Source: Candidatus Bipolaricaulota bacterium (lineage in GTDB: Bacteria > Bipolaricaulota > Bipolaricaulia > RBG-16-55-9). From it: DNA of 48,373 nt. The notes under the pieces are model-generated. The model made no database searches. It worked only from the letters and a program-made list of their open reading frames with translations, and was not told the origin of the DNA. The translations under genes were made by a program, and so were the position numbers. Shown here one piece after another: positions 9,634 through 17,565 of this stretch (within the stretch, counting starts at the first letter, position 1; the number at the start of each line of letters is the position of its first letter). The stretch covers positions 1-48,373 of the forward strand of contig JALSGO010000131.1 in assembly GCA_026982655.1 (NCBI GenBank). Reading direction: 5' to 3'.

Positions 9634-10719
9634 CTAGGCTTTGGGCGGCTCGTAGTAGCGGTCGGTGTAGGCCAGGTCGAAGGGGATCTCTTCGGAGATG
9701 TACCCCTTCTGGACCGCCCAGTTGACCACGCTCCGGTACTCCTCGGGGGCCAGCCCTCGGGGAGGCGGGAACTCCGGGATCAAGTAGTCCCGGAGGAAGT
9801 CCTCCGCGCCGGGGGGGAGCTCCTCGCGGGTGAGGCCGGGGAAGAAGAAGGACAGCGCCGCTTCCAGCCCGATCTCGATGACTTCTTCCCGGGGGGTGCT
9901 CTTCAGTCGGTCCACCACGGCCTGCACCCCGGCGTAGAACCTCTCCACCCGCTGGGGGCTCTCCTCGAGGAGCGAGGCCTGAAAGGCGTAGATGCTGGGA
10001 ACCAGCTCTTGACCCTCGAACTCCGAGAGGGGGACCACCGGCGTGCCCTCGGCCTCGGTGATGTACTCCAAGTACGACCCGATCGGCTCCGGGAGCACGG
10101 CGGCCAGAAGGCTCCCCTGCCCCACCAGGGTGGCCAACAGCACCAAGTCCTCGAAGTCGGTGTAGTGGACATCCCCGTCCACGGCCAAGCCCCGACTCGT
10201 CAGCAGCCGGTCGGTTTCGTATTCGATGTCCGTCTCGCGCAGCAGGCCGATCCGGCGGGTGCGTGAGCCGTCCAGCCGTTGCAACAGCGTGTCCAAATCG
10301 CGGATCCCGGAGAAGTAATGGGTCAACAGGGTATAGCGGTGAGGGCCTCCTCCTTCCGCCGCCGCGGAGGCGGTCAGCTCGTACGCGGTGCTGGTGATCT
10401 TCAGGTCCGCTCCTACCGCAAGGAGCTGCAACACGGAGGCAAGGTCCGTGAGGGCCCCGTCCACGCTGCCGGTGAAGAGGGCCAAGTTGCGATCCCGACG
10501 ACTGGCGATCCCGAGGAGCTCCACCCGAAGGCCGTGGGCCTCGAAGATCCCCTGATCCTGGGCGAACGCGATGGGAAAGCTCTCGATCATGGGCGGGAGG
10601 CTCAGCCTCAGGGTGGGGAGGTCCTCTCCCCTCCCCCAAGCGCCTACGGGCCAGAGGGACGCGAGACCGGCGGCTCCGAGAGATCGCAAGAAGTCTCGTC
10701 GCGTTAGGATGACGATCAC
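9634..10719 (-). CDS. ABC transporter substrate-binding protein, NMT1/SsuA-like, Tat signal
   Basis: N-terminal TRRDFLRSLGAAGLASLW twin-arginine signal; 'IESFPIAFAQDQGIFEAHGLRVELLG' typical of the NMT1/SsuA fold; start codon uncertain (see findings). Confidence 0.8.
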   Translation of the reverse strand: MIVILTRRDFLRSLGAAGLASLWPVGAWGRGEDLPTLRLSLPPMIESFPIAFAQDQGIFEAHGLRVELLGIASRRDRNLALFTGSVDGALTDLASVLQLLAVGADLKITSTAYELTASAAAEGGGPHRYTLLTHYFSGIRDLDTLLQRLDGSRTRRIGLLRETDIEYETDRLLTSRGLAVDGDVHYTDFEDLVLLATLVGQGSLLAAVLPEPIGSYLEYITEAEGTPVVPLSEFEGQELVPSIYAFQASLLEESPQRVERFYAGVQAVVDRLKSTPREEVIEIGLEAALSFFFPGLTREELPPGAEDFLRDYLIPEFPPPRGLAPEEYRSVVNWAVQKGYISEEIPFDLAYTDRYYEPPKA

Positions 10720-10738
10720 CTCCTAAAAGATGCGTTCG

Positions 10739-10767
10739 ATTATAGCTCCCCCTAGGGAAGCGATCAA
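10739..10767 (-). promoter_or_regulatory. Sigma70-type promoter for the ABC operon
   Basis: On the minus strand TTGATC (10767-10762), 17-nt spacer, TATAAT (10744-10739). Confidence 0.7.
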
Positions 10768-10791
10768 TGGGACGCGGCGACGGGGGGGTGC

Positions 10792-10820
10792 TTGTCCTCC
10801 GGCCCCGGGAGCGCTATAAT
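10792..10820 (+). promoter_or_regulatory. Sigma70-type promoter for tRNA-Gly
   Basis: TTGTCC (10792-10797), 17-nt spacer, TATAAT (10815-10820), 20 bp upstream of the tRNA. Confidence 0.7.
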
Positions 10821-10839
10821 CACCCCAGCGGCAGAGCGG

Positions 10840-10914
10840 GCGGGCGTAACTCAGCGGTAGAGTGCCAGCTTCCCAAGCTGGTGGTCGCGGGTTCGAATCC
10901 CGTCGCCCGCTCCA
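10840..10914 (+). tRNA. tRNA-Gly (anticodon CCC), CCA encoded
   Basis: Acceptor GCGGGCG/CGCCCGC, anticodon arm CCAGC-TTCCCAA-GCTGG, T arm GCGGG-TTCGAAT-CCCGT, 3' T-CCA. Confidence 0.95.
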
Positions 10915-10953
10915 GCTTTTCTCTGTTGCTTTTCCCAGGGAGCATCGTCGGAT

Positions 10954-10982
10954 TTGCCCTTCTTAGGGGCTCCCCCTACAAT
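10954..10982 (+). promoter_or_regulatory. Promoter for udg-TPR
   Basis: TTGCCC (10954-10959), 17-nt spacer, TACAAT (10977-10982); ATG at 10996. Confidence 0.6.
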
Positions 10983-10995
10983 ACGGCGATCGGTC

Positions 10996-11628
10996 ATGGT
11001 GGAGATGCGCTCCCTCTTTGAGGAACCGAAGGACGACCTGCGAAAACTCCCTTGGGAAGAGCTCGTCGCCCGCGCGCAGGGCTGCACCCTCTGTCGGCTC
11101 AAGGAGAGCCGCACGAGCGTCGTCTTCGGGGAGGGACCCGTCCCCTGCGACCTGATGTTCATCGGGGAAGCCCCCGGCGAGGTGGAAGATCAAATGGCCC
11201 GCCCCTTCGTGGGCCCGGCGGGCAAGAAGCTCGACGAGATCCTCGCTTCCGTGGGGATCCCCAGAGAAGAGGTCTACATCACGAACACGGTGAAGTGCCG
11301 CCCCCCCAACAACCGCCTGCCCCAGAAGGACGAGATGGAGGCCTGCTGGCCCTATCTGGAAGCCCAGATCCATCGGCTCAAGCCCAAGATCATCGTCACC
11401 TTGGGGAACGCCCCCACCCAGCTTCTTCTCAAGACCCAAGAGGGGATCACCAAGCTGCGCGGGCAGTTCTTCCCCTGGAGGAACGGCATCGAGGTCTTCC
11501 CCATGTTCCACCCCAGCTACCTGTTGAGAAACCCCTCGAAGGCGAAGGGGAGCCCCAAGTACCTCACGTGGCTCGACATCCAGACCGTGAAGGCGAGGCT
11601 CGATGAGCTCCGCGGACGCGCCCAATAG
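10996..11628 (+). CDS. Uracil-DNA glycosylase, family 4 (4Fe-4S)
   Basis: GCTLCRLKESR, 'FIGEAPGEVEDQMARPFVGPAGKKLDEIL', 'NTVKCRPPNNR', 'MFHPSYLLRNP'; start placed at 10996 because the 10954 start lies in the promoter -35. Confidence 0.9.
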   Translation: MVEMRSLFEEPKDDLRKLPWEELVARAQGCTLCRLKESRTSVVFGEGPVPCDLMFIGEAPGEVEDQMARPFVGPAGKKLDEILASVGIPREEVYITNTVKCRPPNNRLPQKDEMEACWPYLEAQIHRLKPKIIVTLGNAPTQLLLKTQEGITKLRGQFFPWRNGIEVFPMFHPSYLLRNPSKAKGSPKYLTWLDIQTVKARLDELRGRAQ

Positions 11629-12076
11629 GGAAGCCGAGGTCGAGCGCGCCCTCGAGGCGGCGGAGGCCCTGCGGAAGGAGGGCCGCTACGCCGAGGGGCT
11701 TTCCCTGTTGCGGGAGGCCCTCCGTCGGGACGTCGAAAAGACCCAGAGGGCCCAAATCTACTTCCGCATGGGCAACCTCTACTTCGACGCCGGACGGCTG
11801 GAGGAGGCCGAGCAGGCCTATCGGAACGCGATCTCCCATGATCCGCTGCACATCAACGCCCACCACAACCTGGGGGTCGTCTACCGCCGTCAGGGCCGCA
11901 TCGCGGAATCGCTCAAGATGCGCAAGAAGGCGAACGCCCTGGCGCGAAAGCACCCCGAGCGCCTTCGACTCGCCCCTCACGAGGTCGAGCGGGTCCGTCG
12001 CTTCGCCCGCAACTGGCTCCTCGGCGGCCTGATCGTTCTGGCGCTCCTCCTCTTGCTCCTCTGGACCTTGAGGTAG
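11603..12076 (+). CDS. TPR-repeat protein with C-terminal TM
   Basis: 'AQIYFRMGNLYFDAGRLEEAEQAYRNAISHDPLHINAHHNLGVVYRRQGR' TPR pattern; C-terminal LLGGLIVLALLLLLLW; overlaps the 3' end of udg. Confidence 0.8.
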   Translation: MSSADAPNREAEVERALEAAEALRKEGRYAEGLSLLREALRRDVEKTQRAQIYFRMGNLYFDAGRLEEAEQAYRNAISHDPLHINAHHNLGVVYRRQGRIAESLKMRKKANALARKHPERLRLAPHEVERVRRFARNWLLGGLIVLALLLLLLWTLR

Positions 12077-12131
12077 TACACTAGGGGATCCTGAAAAGCC
12101 CGAGATCGAAAACAGGGGAGGGTGCACCGCG

Positions 12132-13037
12132 ATGGCTCAACGCGACCTGCTGATCGTCCTCAACAAAGACGAAGACACCGTCTTGTTCCTCGACGTCGAG
12201 TCCGGCGAGACCGTAGAGAAAGTGGCCGTCGGCCACAATCCCCACGAGGTCTGCCTCTCCCCCGACGGGAGGGTCGCCTACGTCTCCAATGCCTTGGGGA
12301 ACAGCGTCTCCGTCCTCGACGTGGAGGCCCGCAGGGAGGTCGAGCGCCTGGAGCACCCGGAGTTCCAATTCCCCCACGACCTCAAGATCACCCCCGACGG
12401 GCGGAAGCTCTACCTGGCGGTGACCTACGCGAACAAGGTGTTCGTCTACGAGCGGCCCTCGCACCGGCTTTTGAAGGTCATCCCCACGGGGCAGCGCCTC
12501 TCGCACATGCTCGCGCCGACCCCCGACTGGACCCGGGTGTACATCCCGAACATCGGCTCCCACACGCTTACGGTGCTCGACACCGCCGCCGACGAGGTGC
12601 GGATGCACATCCCCGTGGGGAGGGGACCGGAGGGCGTGGCCGTCCACCCCTCGGGCGGGTTCCTGTACGTGGCCAACCAGGACGACAACAACCTCTACGT
12701 GCTCAGCACGGACCACCACGGGCTCCTGGCCCGGCACCCCCTGGGGACCTGCCCTGTGCGGATGGTCTTCTCGCCCGATGGGCGCTATGCGTTCGTTCCC
12801 AACCGCGAGTCACACGACCTCTCGGTGATGGACACCCAAAGGCATTGGGAGATCAAGCGCATCCCTGTAGGCCGCTGGCCGGGCGGCGTGGCGTTCGACC
12901 CCGCGGGCCGGAGAGCCTACGTGGCCAACAACAAGACGAACGACATCTCCGTCATCGACGTGGAAGCCCTCAAGGAGATCGGGCGGATCGACGCGGGCAT
13001 CCACCCCGACGGGATCGCGTACCTTGCGGGAGGATAG
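12132..13037 (+). CDS. YncE/YVTN-type beta-propeller protein
   Basis: Repeated 'SPDGRVAYVSNALGNSVSVLDVE', 'HPSGGFLYVANQDDNNLYVLS', 'DPAGRRAYVANNKTNDISVIDVE' blades. Confidence 0.85.
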   Translation: MAQRDLLIVLNKDEDTVLFLDVESGETVEKVAVGHNPHEVCLSPDGRVAYVSNALGNSVSVLDVEARREVERLEHPEFQFPHDLKITPDGRKLYLAVTYANKVFVYERPSHRLLKVIPTGQRLSHMLAPTPDWTRVYIPNIGSHTLTVLDTAADEVRMHIPVGRGPEGVAVHPSGGFLYVANQDDNNLYVLSTDHHGLLARHPLGTCPVRMVFSPDGRYAFVPNRESHDLSVMDTQRHWEIKRIPVGRWPGGVAFDPAGRRAYVANNKTNDISVIDVEALKEIGRIDAGIHPDGIAYLAGG

Positions 13038-13096
13038 GGGCTTTCCCCGTCCGTCCCTTGTGCCTGCGAAGGGTTAGCAGCAAAGGAGGGTATAGG

Positions 13097-15190
13097 ATGG
13101 CCAATACGGCGACCCGAACCGTACGGAGCATCTGTCCCTACTGCGGAGTGGGCTGCGGCCTCCTCCTCAAGGCGGAGGACGGACGCCTGGTGGGCTTGAG
13201 CCCCGACCCCGATCATCCCGTAAGCCGGGGGACGCTCTGTCCCAAGGGCGCCACCGCGCACGAGTTCGTCCACCACCCCGATCGCCTCCAAAAGCCCCTC
13301 TTGCGCAGGAAGGGGGAGCTCGTCGAGGTGAGCTGGGACGAGGCGTATGACTACATCGTCCGCGAAGTTCAACGCATCCGGCAAGAACACGGCCCCGACA
13401 GCTTGGCGGTCATCAGCTCCACCCGCTCCACCGTCGAGGAGAACTACTTGGCCCAGAAGTTCGCCCGCGCGGTGCTGGGGACGAACAACGTCGACCAGTG
13501 CCAGCGCATCTGCCACTCGGCGACGGTGACGGGCCTAAGCGCCGTGCTGGGCGCGGGCGCGATGTCCAACGCCGTCCGCGAGTTTCGGGACCCCGGCCCC
13601 CGGGTGTTGATGGTCGTCGGGGCCAACCCCGCGGGCTCACACCCGATCATCTGGTCCGTCTGGATGAAGCCCGCCCTGCGGAACGGCACGAAGCTCGTCG
13701 TGATCGACCCCCGGCGCACCGAGGTCGTCAAGGAAGCCGAACGGATCGGAGCGTTCGTGTTGCACCTGCCCGTCCGCCCCGGCTCCGAGGTCGCGCTCTT
13801 CCACGCCATGGCCCATCACATCCTCGAGAACGGCCTCCACGACGAGCGATACATTCAAGAGCGCTGCGAGAACTTCGAGGCCTTTGCCGAGGCGGTGAAG
13901 CGCTATCCTCCGGAGCGGGTCGAGGCCCTAGTGGGCGTTCCCTCCGCCAAGATCCGCGAGGCGGCCGAACTGTATGCCACCCACAAGCCGGCCAGCATCG
14001 CCTACGGCATCGGGATCACCGAGCACCGCACCGGCGTGGACAACGTCCAAGCGTTGGCCAACTTGGCCCTGATCACGGGGAACCTGGGCGTGCCGAGCGG
14101 GGGCTTAAACGCCCTGCGCGGCCAGAACGACGTCCAAGGGGCCACGGACATGGTCCGCCCGGAGTCGCTCCCCGGCTACCAGCGCTGGGACGATCCCGAG
14201 GCCGTCAAGAAGTTCGAGGAGGCCTGGGGCGTCCCCCTTCCCGTCCCCCAGGGCCCCAGCGAGTTTCTGTTTCTGTACTGCTCCCACATGTGGGACCGGG
14301 CGCTGCAGGGGAAGCTCAAGGGGCTCTACTGCATCGGCGAGGACGTGGCCGTAAGCGAGGGGAACACCCGCAAGGTCGAAGAAGCTCTGCAAAGGCTGGA
14401 GCTGTTGATCGTCCAGGACATCTTCCCCACGCGCACGATGGAGTTCGCCCACGTGGTGCTCCCGGCGGCGTCGTTCGCCGAGAAGGAAGGGACGTTCGTC
14501 AACACGGAGCGTCGGGTTCAGCGCGTTCATAAAGCCATCGAGCCCGTGGGCGAGAGCAAGCCCGACTGGCAAATCCTGTGCGAGCTGGCCCAGCGGCTCG
14601 GGTATCCCATGCGCTACGAGAGCGCCGAGGAGATCTTCGAGGAAATTCGGCGGCTCGTGCCCCTCTACGCCGGGATGACCTACGAGCGCCTCGAACGGGA
14701 GCGGGGGCTCCAGTGGCCCTGCCCCTCGGAGGATCACCCCGGGACGCCCACCCTCCACGTGGGACGTTTCGTCCGCCCGGGCGGGAAGGCGCGTCTTACG
14801 GCCGTGGACTACCGGCCCCCGGCGGAGGAACCCGATGAGGCGTACCCCTTTATCCTCACGACGGGCCGGACGTTTCTGCAGTACAACGCGGGGACGATGT
14901 CGCGACGCACCCGGGCGGGCAAGGCCGAGCCGGAGAACTTCGTCCAGATCAACCCGAAAGACGCCGAGAGGCTGGAGATCCGCAACGGGGATCGCGTTCG
15001 GGTCAAGACGCGCCGCGGGGAGTTGGTGGTCAAGGCCAAAGTGGCGGACATCCGGGAGGGCGTGATCTGGATGCCGCTCCACTATGCGGAGTCGCCCACC
15101 AACGTTCTGACGAACGACGCGATCGATCCCGTCTGCGGAATCACCGAGCTCAAGGCCTGCGCCGCTCGGGTGGAACCCCTCGCCGCGTAG
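13097..15190 (+). CDS. Molybdopterin oxidoreductase, formate dehydrogenase alpha (FdhF-like), Cys type
   Basis: N-terminal CPYCGVGCGL...CPKG 4Fe-4S motif; 'TNNVDQCQRICHSATVTGL' aligns with the E. coli FdhF VDCCARVUHGPSVAGL region, Cys in the Sec position; AAAGGAGGG SD before ATG 13097. Confidence 0.88.
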   Translation: MANTATRTVRSICPYCGVGCGLLLKAEDGRLVGLSPDPDHPVSRGTLCPKGATAHEFVHHPDRLQKPLLRRKGELVEVSWDEAYDYIVREVQRIRQEHGPDSLAVISSTRSTVEENYLAQKFARAVLGTNNVDQCQRICHSATVTGLSAVLGAGAMSNAVREFRDPGPRVLMVVGANPAGSHPIIWSVWMKPALRNGTKLVVIDPRRTEVVKEAERIGAFVLHLPVRPGSEVALFHAMAHHILENGLHDERYIQERCENFEAFAEAVKRYPPERVEALVGVPSAKIREAAELYATHKPASIAYGIGITEHRTGVDNVQALANLALITGNLGVPSGGLNALRGQNDVQGATDMVRPESLPGYQRWDDPEAVKKFEEAWGVPLPVPQGPSEFLFLYCSHMWDRALQGKLKGLYCIGEDVAVSEGNTRKVEEALQRLELLIVQDIFPTRTMEFAHVVLPAASFAEKEGTFVNTERRVQRVHKAIEPVGESKPDWQILCELAQRLGYPMRYESAEEIFEEIRRLVPLYAGMTYERLERERGLQWPCPSEDHPGTPTLHVGRFVRPGGKARLTAVDYRPPAEEPDEAYPFILTTGRTFLQYNAGTMSRRTRAGKAEPENFVQINPKDAERLEIRNGDRVRVKTRRGELVVKAKVADIREGVIWMPLHYAESPTNVLTNDAIDPVCGITELKACAARVEPLAA

Positions 15191-15228
15191 CGTAGCCCGT
15201 TTCCCCACGCCCACGCGGGTGGTCTCGG

Positions 15229-16578
15229 ATGCGCGAGTTGCCCTTCGCCTTCGAGGAGGAACGGGGGTCGGGACACGAACCCGACGTCGATCCTTCCCTG
15301 CCGGAGGGAAGCCTTCGGGAGGAGCCCGCCGTCTACACCGTATCCCGGCTCAACGCCTCGGTGCGCGAGCTCTTAGAGCTCAACTTCCCTGAGATCTGGG
15401 TCGAGGGGGAGATCTCCAACTTCCGCCGCTACGCCTCGGGACACCTCTACTTCACCCTGAAGGACGAGGGCTCCGAGCTGGAGGCGGTGATGTTCCAGAG
15501 CCGGGCGGCCTATCTCGACTTCCAGCCCGAGGACGGGATGAGCGTGCTCGCCTTGGGGACACTTACCCTCTACGAGCGGCGGGGGAAGTACCAGCTGGAG
15601 GTCCGCCGCCTCAAGCCCGCGGGGCTGGGGAAGCTGCAGCTGGCCTTCGAGCGCCTGAAGGAGAAGCTGCAGGCCGAGGGGCTCTTCTCGGTGGATCACA
15701 AGAGGCCGATCCCCGCCTACCCGGAGCGGATCGGGATCGTGACGTCTCCGGAGGGCGCGGCGATCCGTGATATGCTCTCCATCCTCGCCCGGCGCTATCC
15801 CCTGGTGGAGGTGCGGGTCTTCCCCGTCAAGGTCCAGGGGGAGGGGGCCGCGGAGGAGATCGCCCACGCCATCGGGCTGGCGAATGCGTATCACCTAAGG
15901 GAAGAGCCTCTCGACGTGTTGATCGTGGGCCGCGGCGGGGGCTCTCTGGAAGACCTGTGGGCCTTCAACGAGGAGGTCGTCGCGCGGGCGATCTTCCGCT
16001 CGCAGGTCCCCGTGATCTCCGCCGTCGGCCACGAGGTGGACGTGACGATCGCCGACCTCGTGGCCGACCTGCGGGCCCCGACGCCCTCGGCGGCGGCGGA
16101 GCTGGTGGTCCCCGATCGAGACGAGTTGTTCCGGCGATTGACCGAGCGGGTCCGCCGGTTACGAGACGGTCCGCGCGGCCGCCTGGAAGAGGCGCGGAGG
16201 CGCTGGCAGCTCGCCGTCACCGGCTATGCCCTTCGCCGCCCCCTGCGGACGCTGCGGGATGCCTCCCAATCGCTCGACCACTGGCTGATGCGCGGCATCC
16301 AAGCGCAGTCCGCGCGCATCCAAGCGCTCCACCACCGGCTCGACGCGCTCGCAGGACGCCTGACGGCGACGAACCCCGCCGCGGTGCTGCGCCGCGGGTA
16401 TGCCTACGTCACCGATGCCCATGGCAGGCCCCTTACCGCGGCCGACCGGGTCGAGATCGGACAAACCGTGCACCTCCGCTTGCATCGAGGGCGCTTGCGC
16501 TGCCGGGTCCTCGCGCGGGAGAGCCCTCCATCGAGCGGCGACGAAGACACGGACACATCGAGAGAAAGAGAAGAGTAG
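15229..16578 (+). CDS. xseA: Exodeoxyribonuclease VII large subunit
   Basis: 'LWVEGEISNFRRYASGHLYFTLKDE', 'PAYPERIGIVTSPEGAAIRD', 'VGRGGGSLEDLWAFNEE', 'VISAVGHEVDVTIADLVADLRAPTPSAAAE'. Confidence 0.95.
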   Translation: MRELPFAFEEERGSGHEPDVDPSLPEGSLREEPAVYTVSRLNASVRELLELNFPEIWVEGEISNFRRYASGHLYFTLKDEGSELEAVMFQSRAAYLDFQPEDGMSVLALGTLTLYERRGKYQLEVRRLKPAGLGKLQLAFERLKEKLQAEGLFSVDHKRPIPAYPERIGIVTSPEGAAIRDMLSILARRYPLVEVRVFPVKVQGEGAAEEIAHAIGLANAYHLREEPLDVLIVGRGGGSLEDLWAFNEEVVARAIFRSQVPVISAVGHEVDVTIADLVADLRAPTPSAAAELVVPDRDELFRRLTERVRRLRDGPRGRLEEARRRWQLAVTGYALRRPLRTLRDASQSLDHWLMRGIQAQSARIQALHHRLDALAGRLTATNPAAVLRRGYAYVTDAHGRPLTAADRVEIGQTVHLRLHRGRLRCRVLARESPPSSGDEDTDTSREREE

Positions 16579-16624
16579 ACGGGAGCGACGTTCGACGATC
16601 ACCGGACCGGTCACACTCGGCGGA

Positions 16625-16734
16625 GCCCCTTTCCCGAGCAAAAACCCGCAGGAGATACGCCTTAGACAGGAGGTGGGCCTACGGGAAAACTCTTGGAAAG
16701 GGGCCATTCCCGGCGGCGTTCCCCCCAACGCCGC
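16625..16734. ncRNA. Candidate structured RNA / double hairpin region between xseA and the response regulator
   Basis: 10-bp perfect stem GCCCCTTTCC (16625-16634)/GGAAAGGGGC (16695-16704) with nested GAG/CTC and CCCG/CGGG pairings, then hairpin GCGGCGTT-CCCCCC-AACGCCGC (16713-16734). Confidence 0.35.
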
Positions 16735-16901
16735 TCTCGAACGCTCGCTCCCGTCGGTGTCCTCCGGCACAGCACCCTTTGACGTTCCATCCGGCCTCAG
16801 TCTAGCACGGCGGGGGGGGTAAGGGAAGGGAGGACACGCGCATTCCGTTTGCCCGATTTTCTCGCAAATCGGATTGCGAGATTCTCGCAACCGCACGGAC
16901 C

Positions 16902-17552
16902 TCAGACGTCCACCAGGCCTTGGCGGATGGCAAAGCGGGTGAGGTCGGCGTTGTTGCGGAGTTTCAGCTTGCGGAGGACCCGACGCCGGTGGCTGTCCAC
17001 CGTTCGGACTTGGATCCCCAGCTCGCGCGCGATCTCACGGTTGGTGAGCCCCCGAGCGATGAGGCAGAGGACTTGAAACTCCCGTGGGGTGAGGGCTGCG
17101 GTCGGATCTTCTCGGTCGGGGCAGATGTAGCGTTCTGCAAAGGCCCGTTCGACCTCGGAGGGCAGGTACGTCTGGCCTTGGGCGACCGCGCGCACCGCCC
17201 GCAGCAGCTCGTCGGAGTCCGCCCCCTTGTAGAGGAACCCTCGCGCCCCGGTGCGCAACGAGCGTAGGGCGTAATGCGGTTCGTTGTGCATGGTCAAGAT
17301 CAGGATCTGCGTTTGCGTGTGCAGATCCTGCCGGCGGAGCTCCCGGAGGATCTCCAAGCCGCCCTTGCCCGGCAAGCCGATGTCGAGGATGAGGACGTCG
17401 GGACGGGTTTTTCGCACCAACCGCACGACGTCCGAGCCGTTGTGGGCTTCGCCCACGACGATCAGGTCCCGTTCCGCCTCCAGGATGCGACGCAGGCCTT
17501 GTCGGACCAACGCGTGATCGTCCGCGATGGCTATGCGAATCATGGCATGCAT
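16902..17552 (-). CDS. NarL/LuxR-family response regulator
   Basis: REC domain (IADDHALVRQGL, DVLILDIGLPGKGGLE, 'GARGFLYK') plus LuxR HTH 'LTPREFQVLCLIARGLTNREIARELGIQVRTVDSHRRRVLRKL'. Confidence 0.93.
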   Translation of the reverse strand: MHAMIRIAIADDHALVRQGLRRILEAERDLIVVGEAHNGSDVVRLVRKTRPDVLILDIGLPGKGGLEILRELRRQDLHTQTQILILTMHNEPHYALRSLRTGARGFLYKGADSDELLRAVRAVAQGQTYLPSEVERAFAERYICPDREDPTAALTPREFQVLCLIARGLTNREIARELGIQVRTVDSHRRRVLRKLKLRNNADLTRFAIRQGLVDV

Positions 17553-17565
17553 GGTTCCATGCCGG

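Noticed and set aside
8012-10639. 875-aa minus-strand ORF
   Set aside because: Only the C-terminal 261 aa is a real permease; the rest is an out-of-frame shadow of the ATPase and substrate-binding genes.
10954-10995. Upstream start for the uracil-DNA glycosylase
   Set aside because: Overlaps the TTGCCC -35 and TACAAT -10; the 10996 ATG is downstream of the likely TSS.
12122-13096. N-terminal 325 codons of the 1022-aa ORF preceding the FDH
   Set aside because: Arg/Pro-rich shadow of the overlapping beta-propeller gene; real start is ATG 13097 with an AAAGGAGGG SD.
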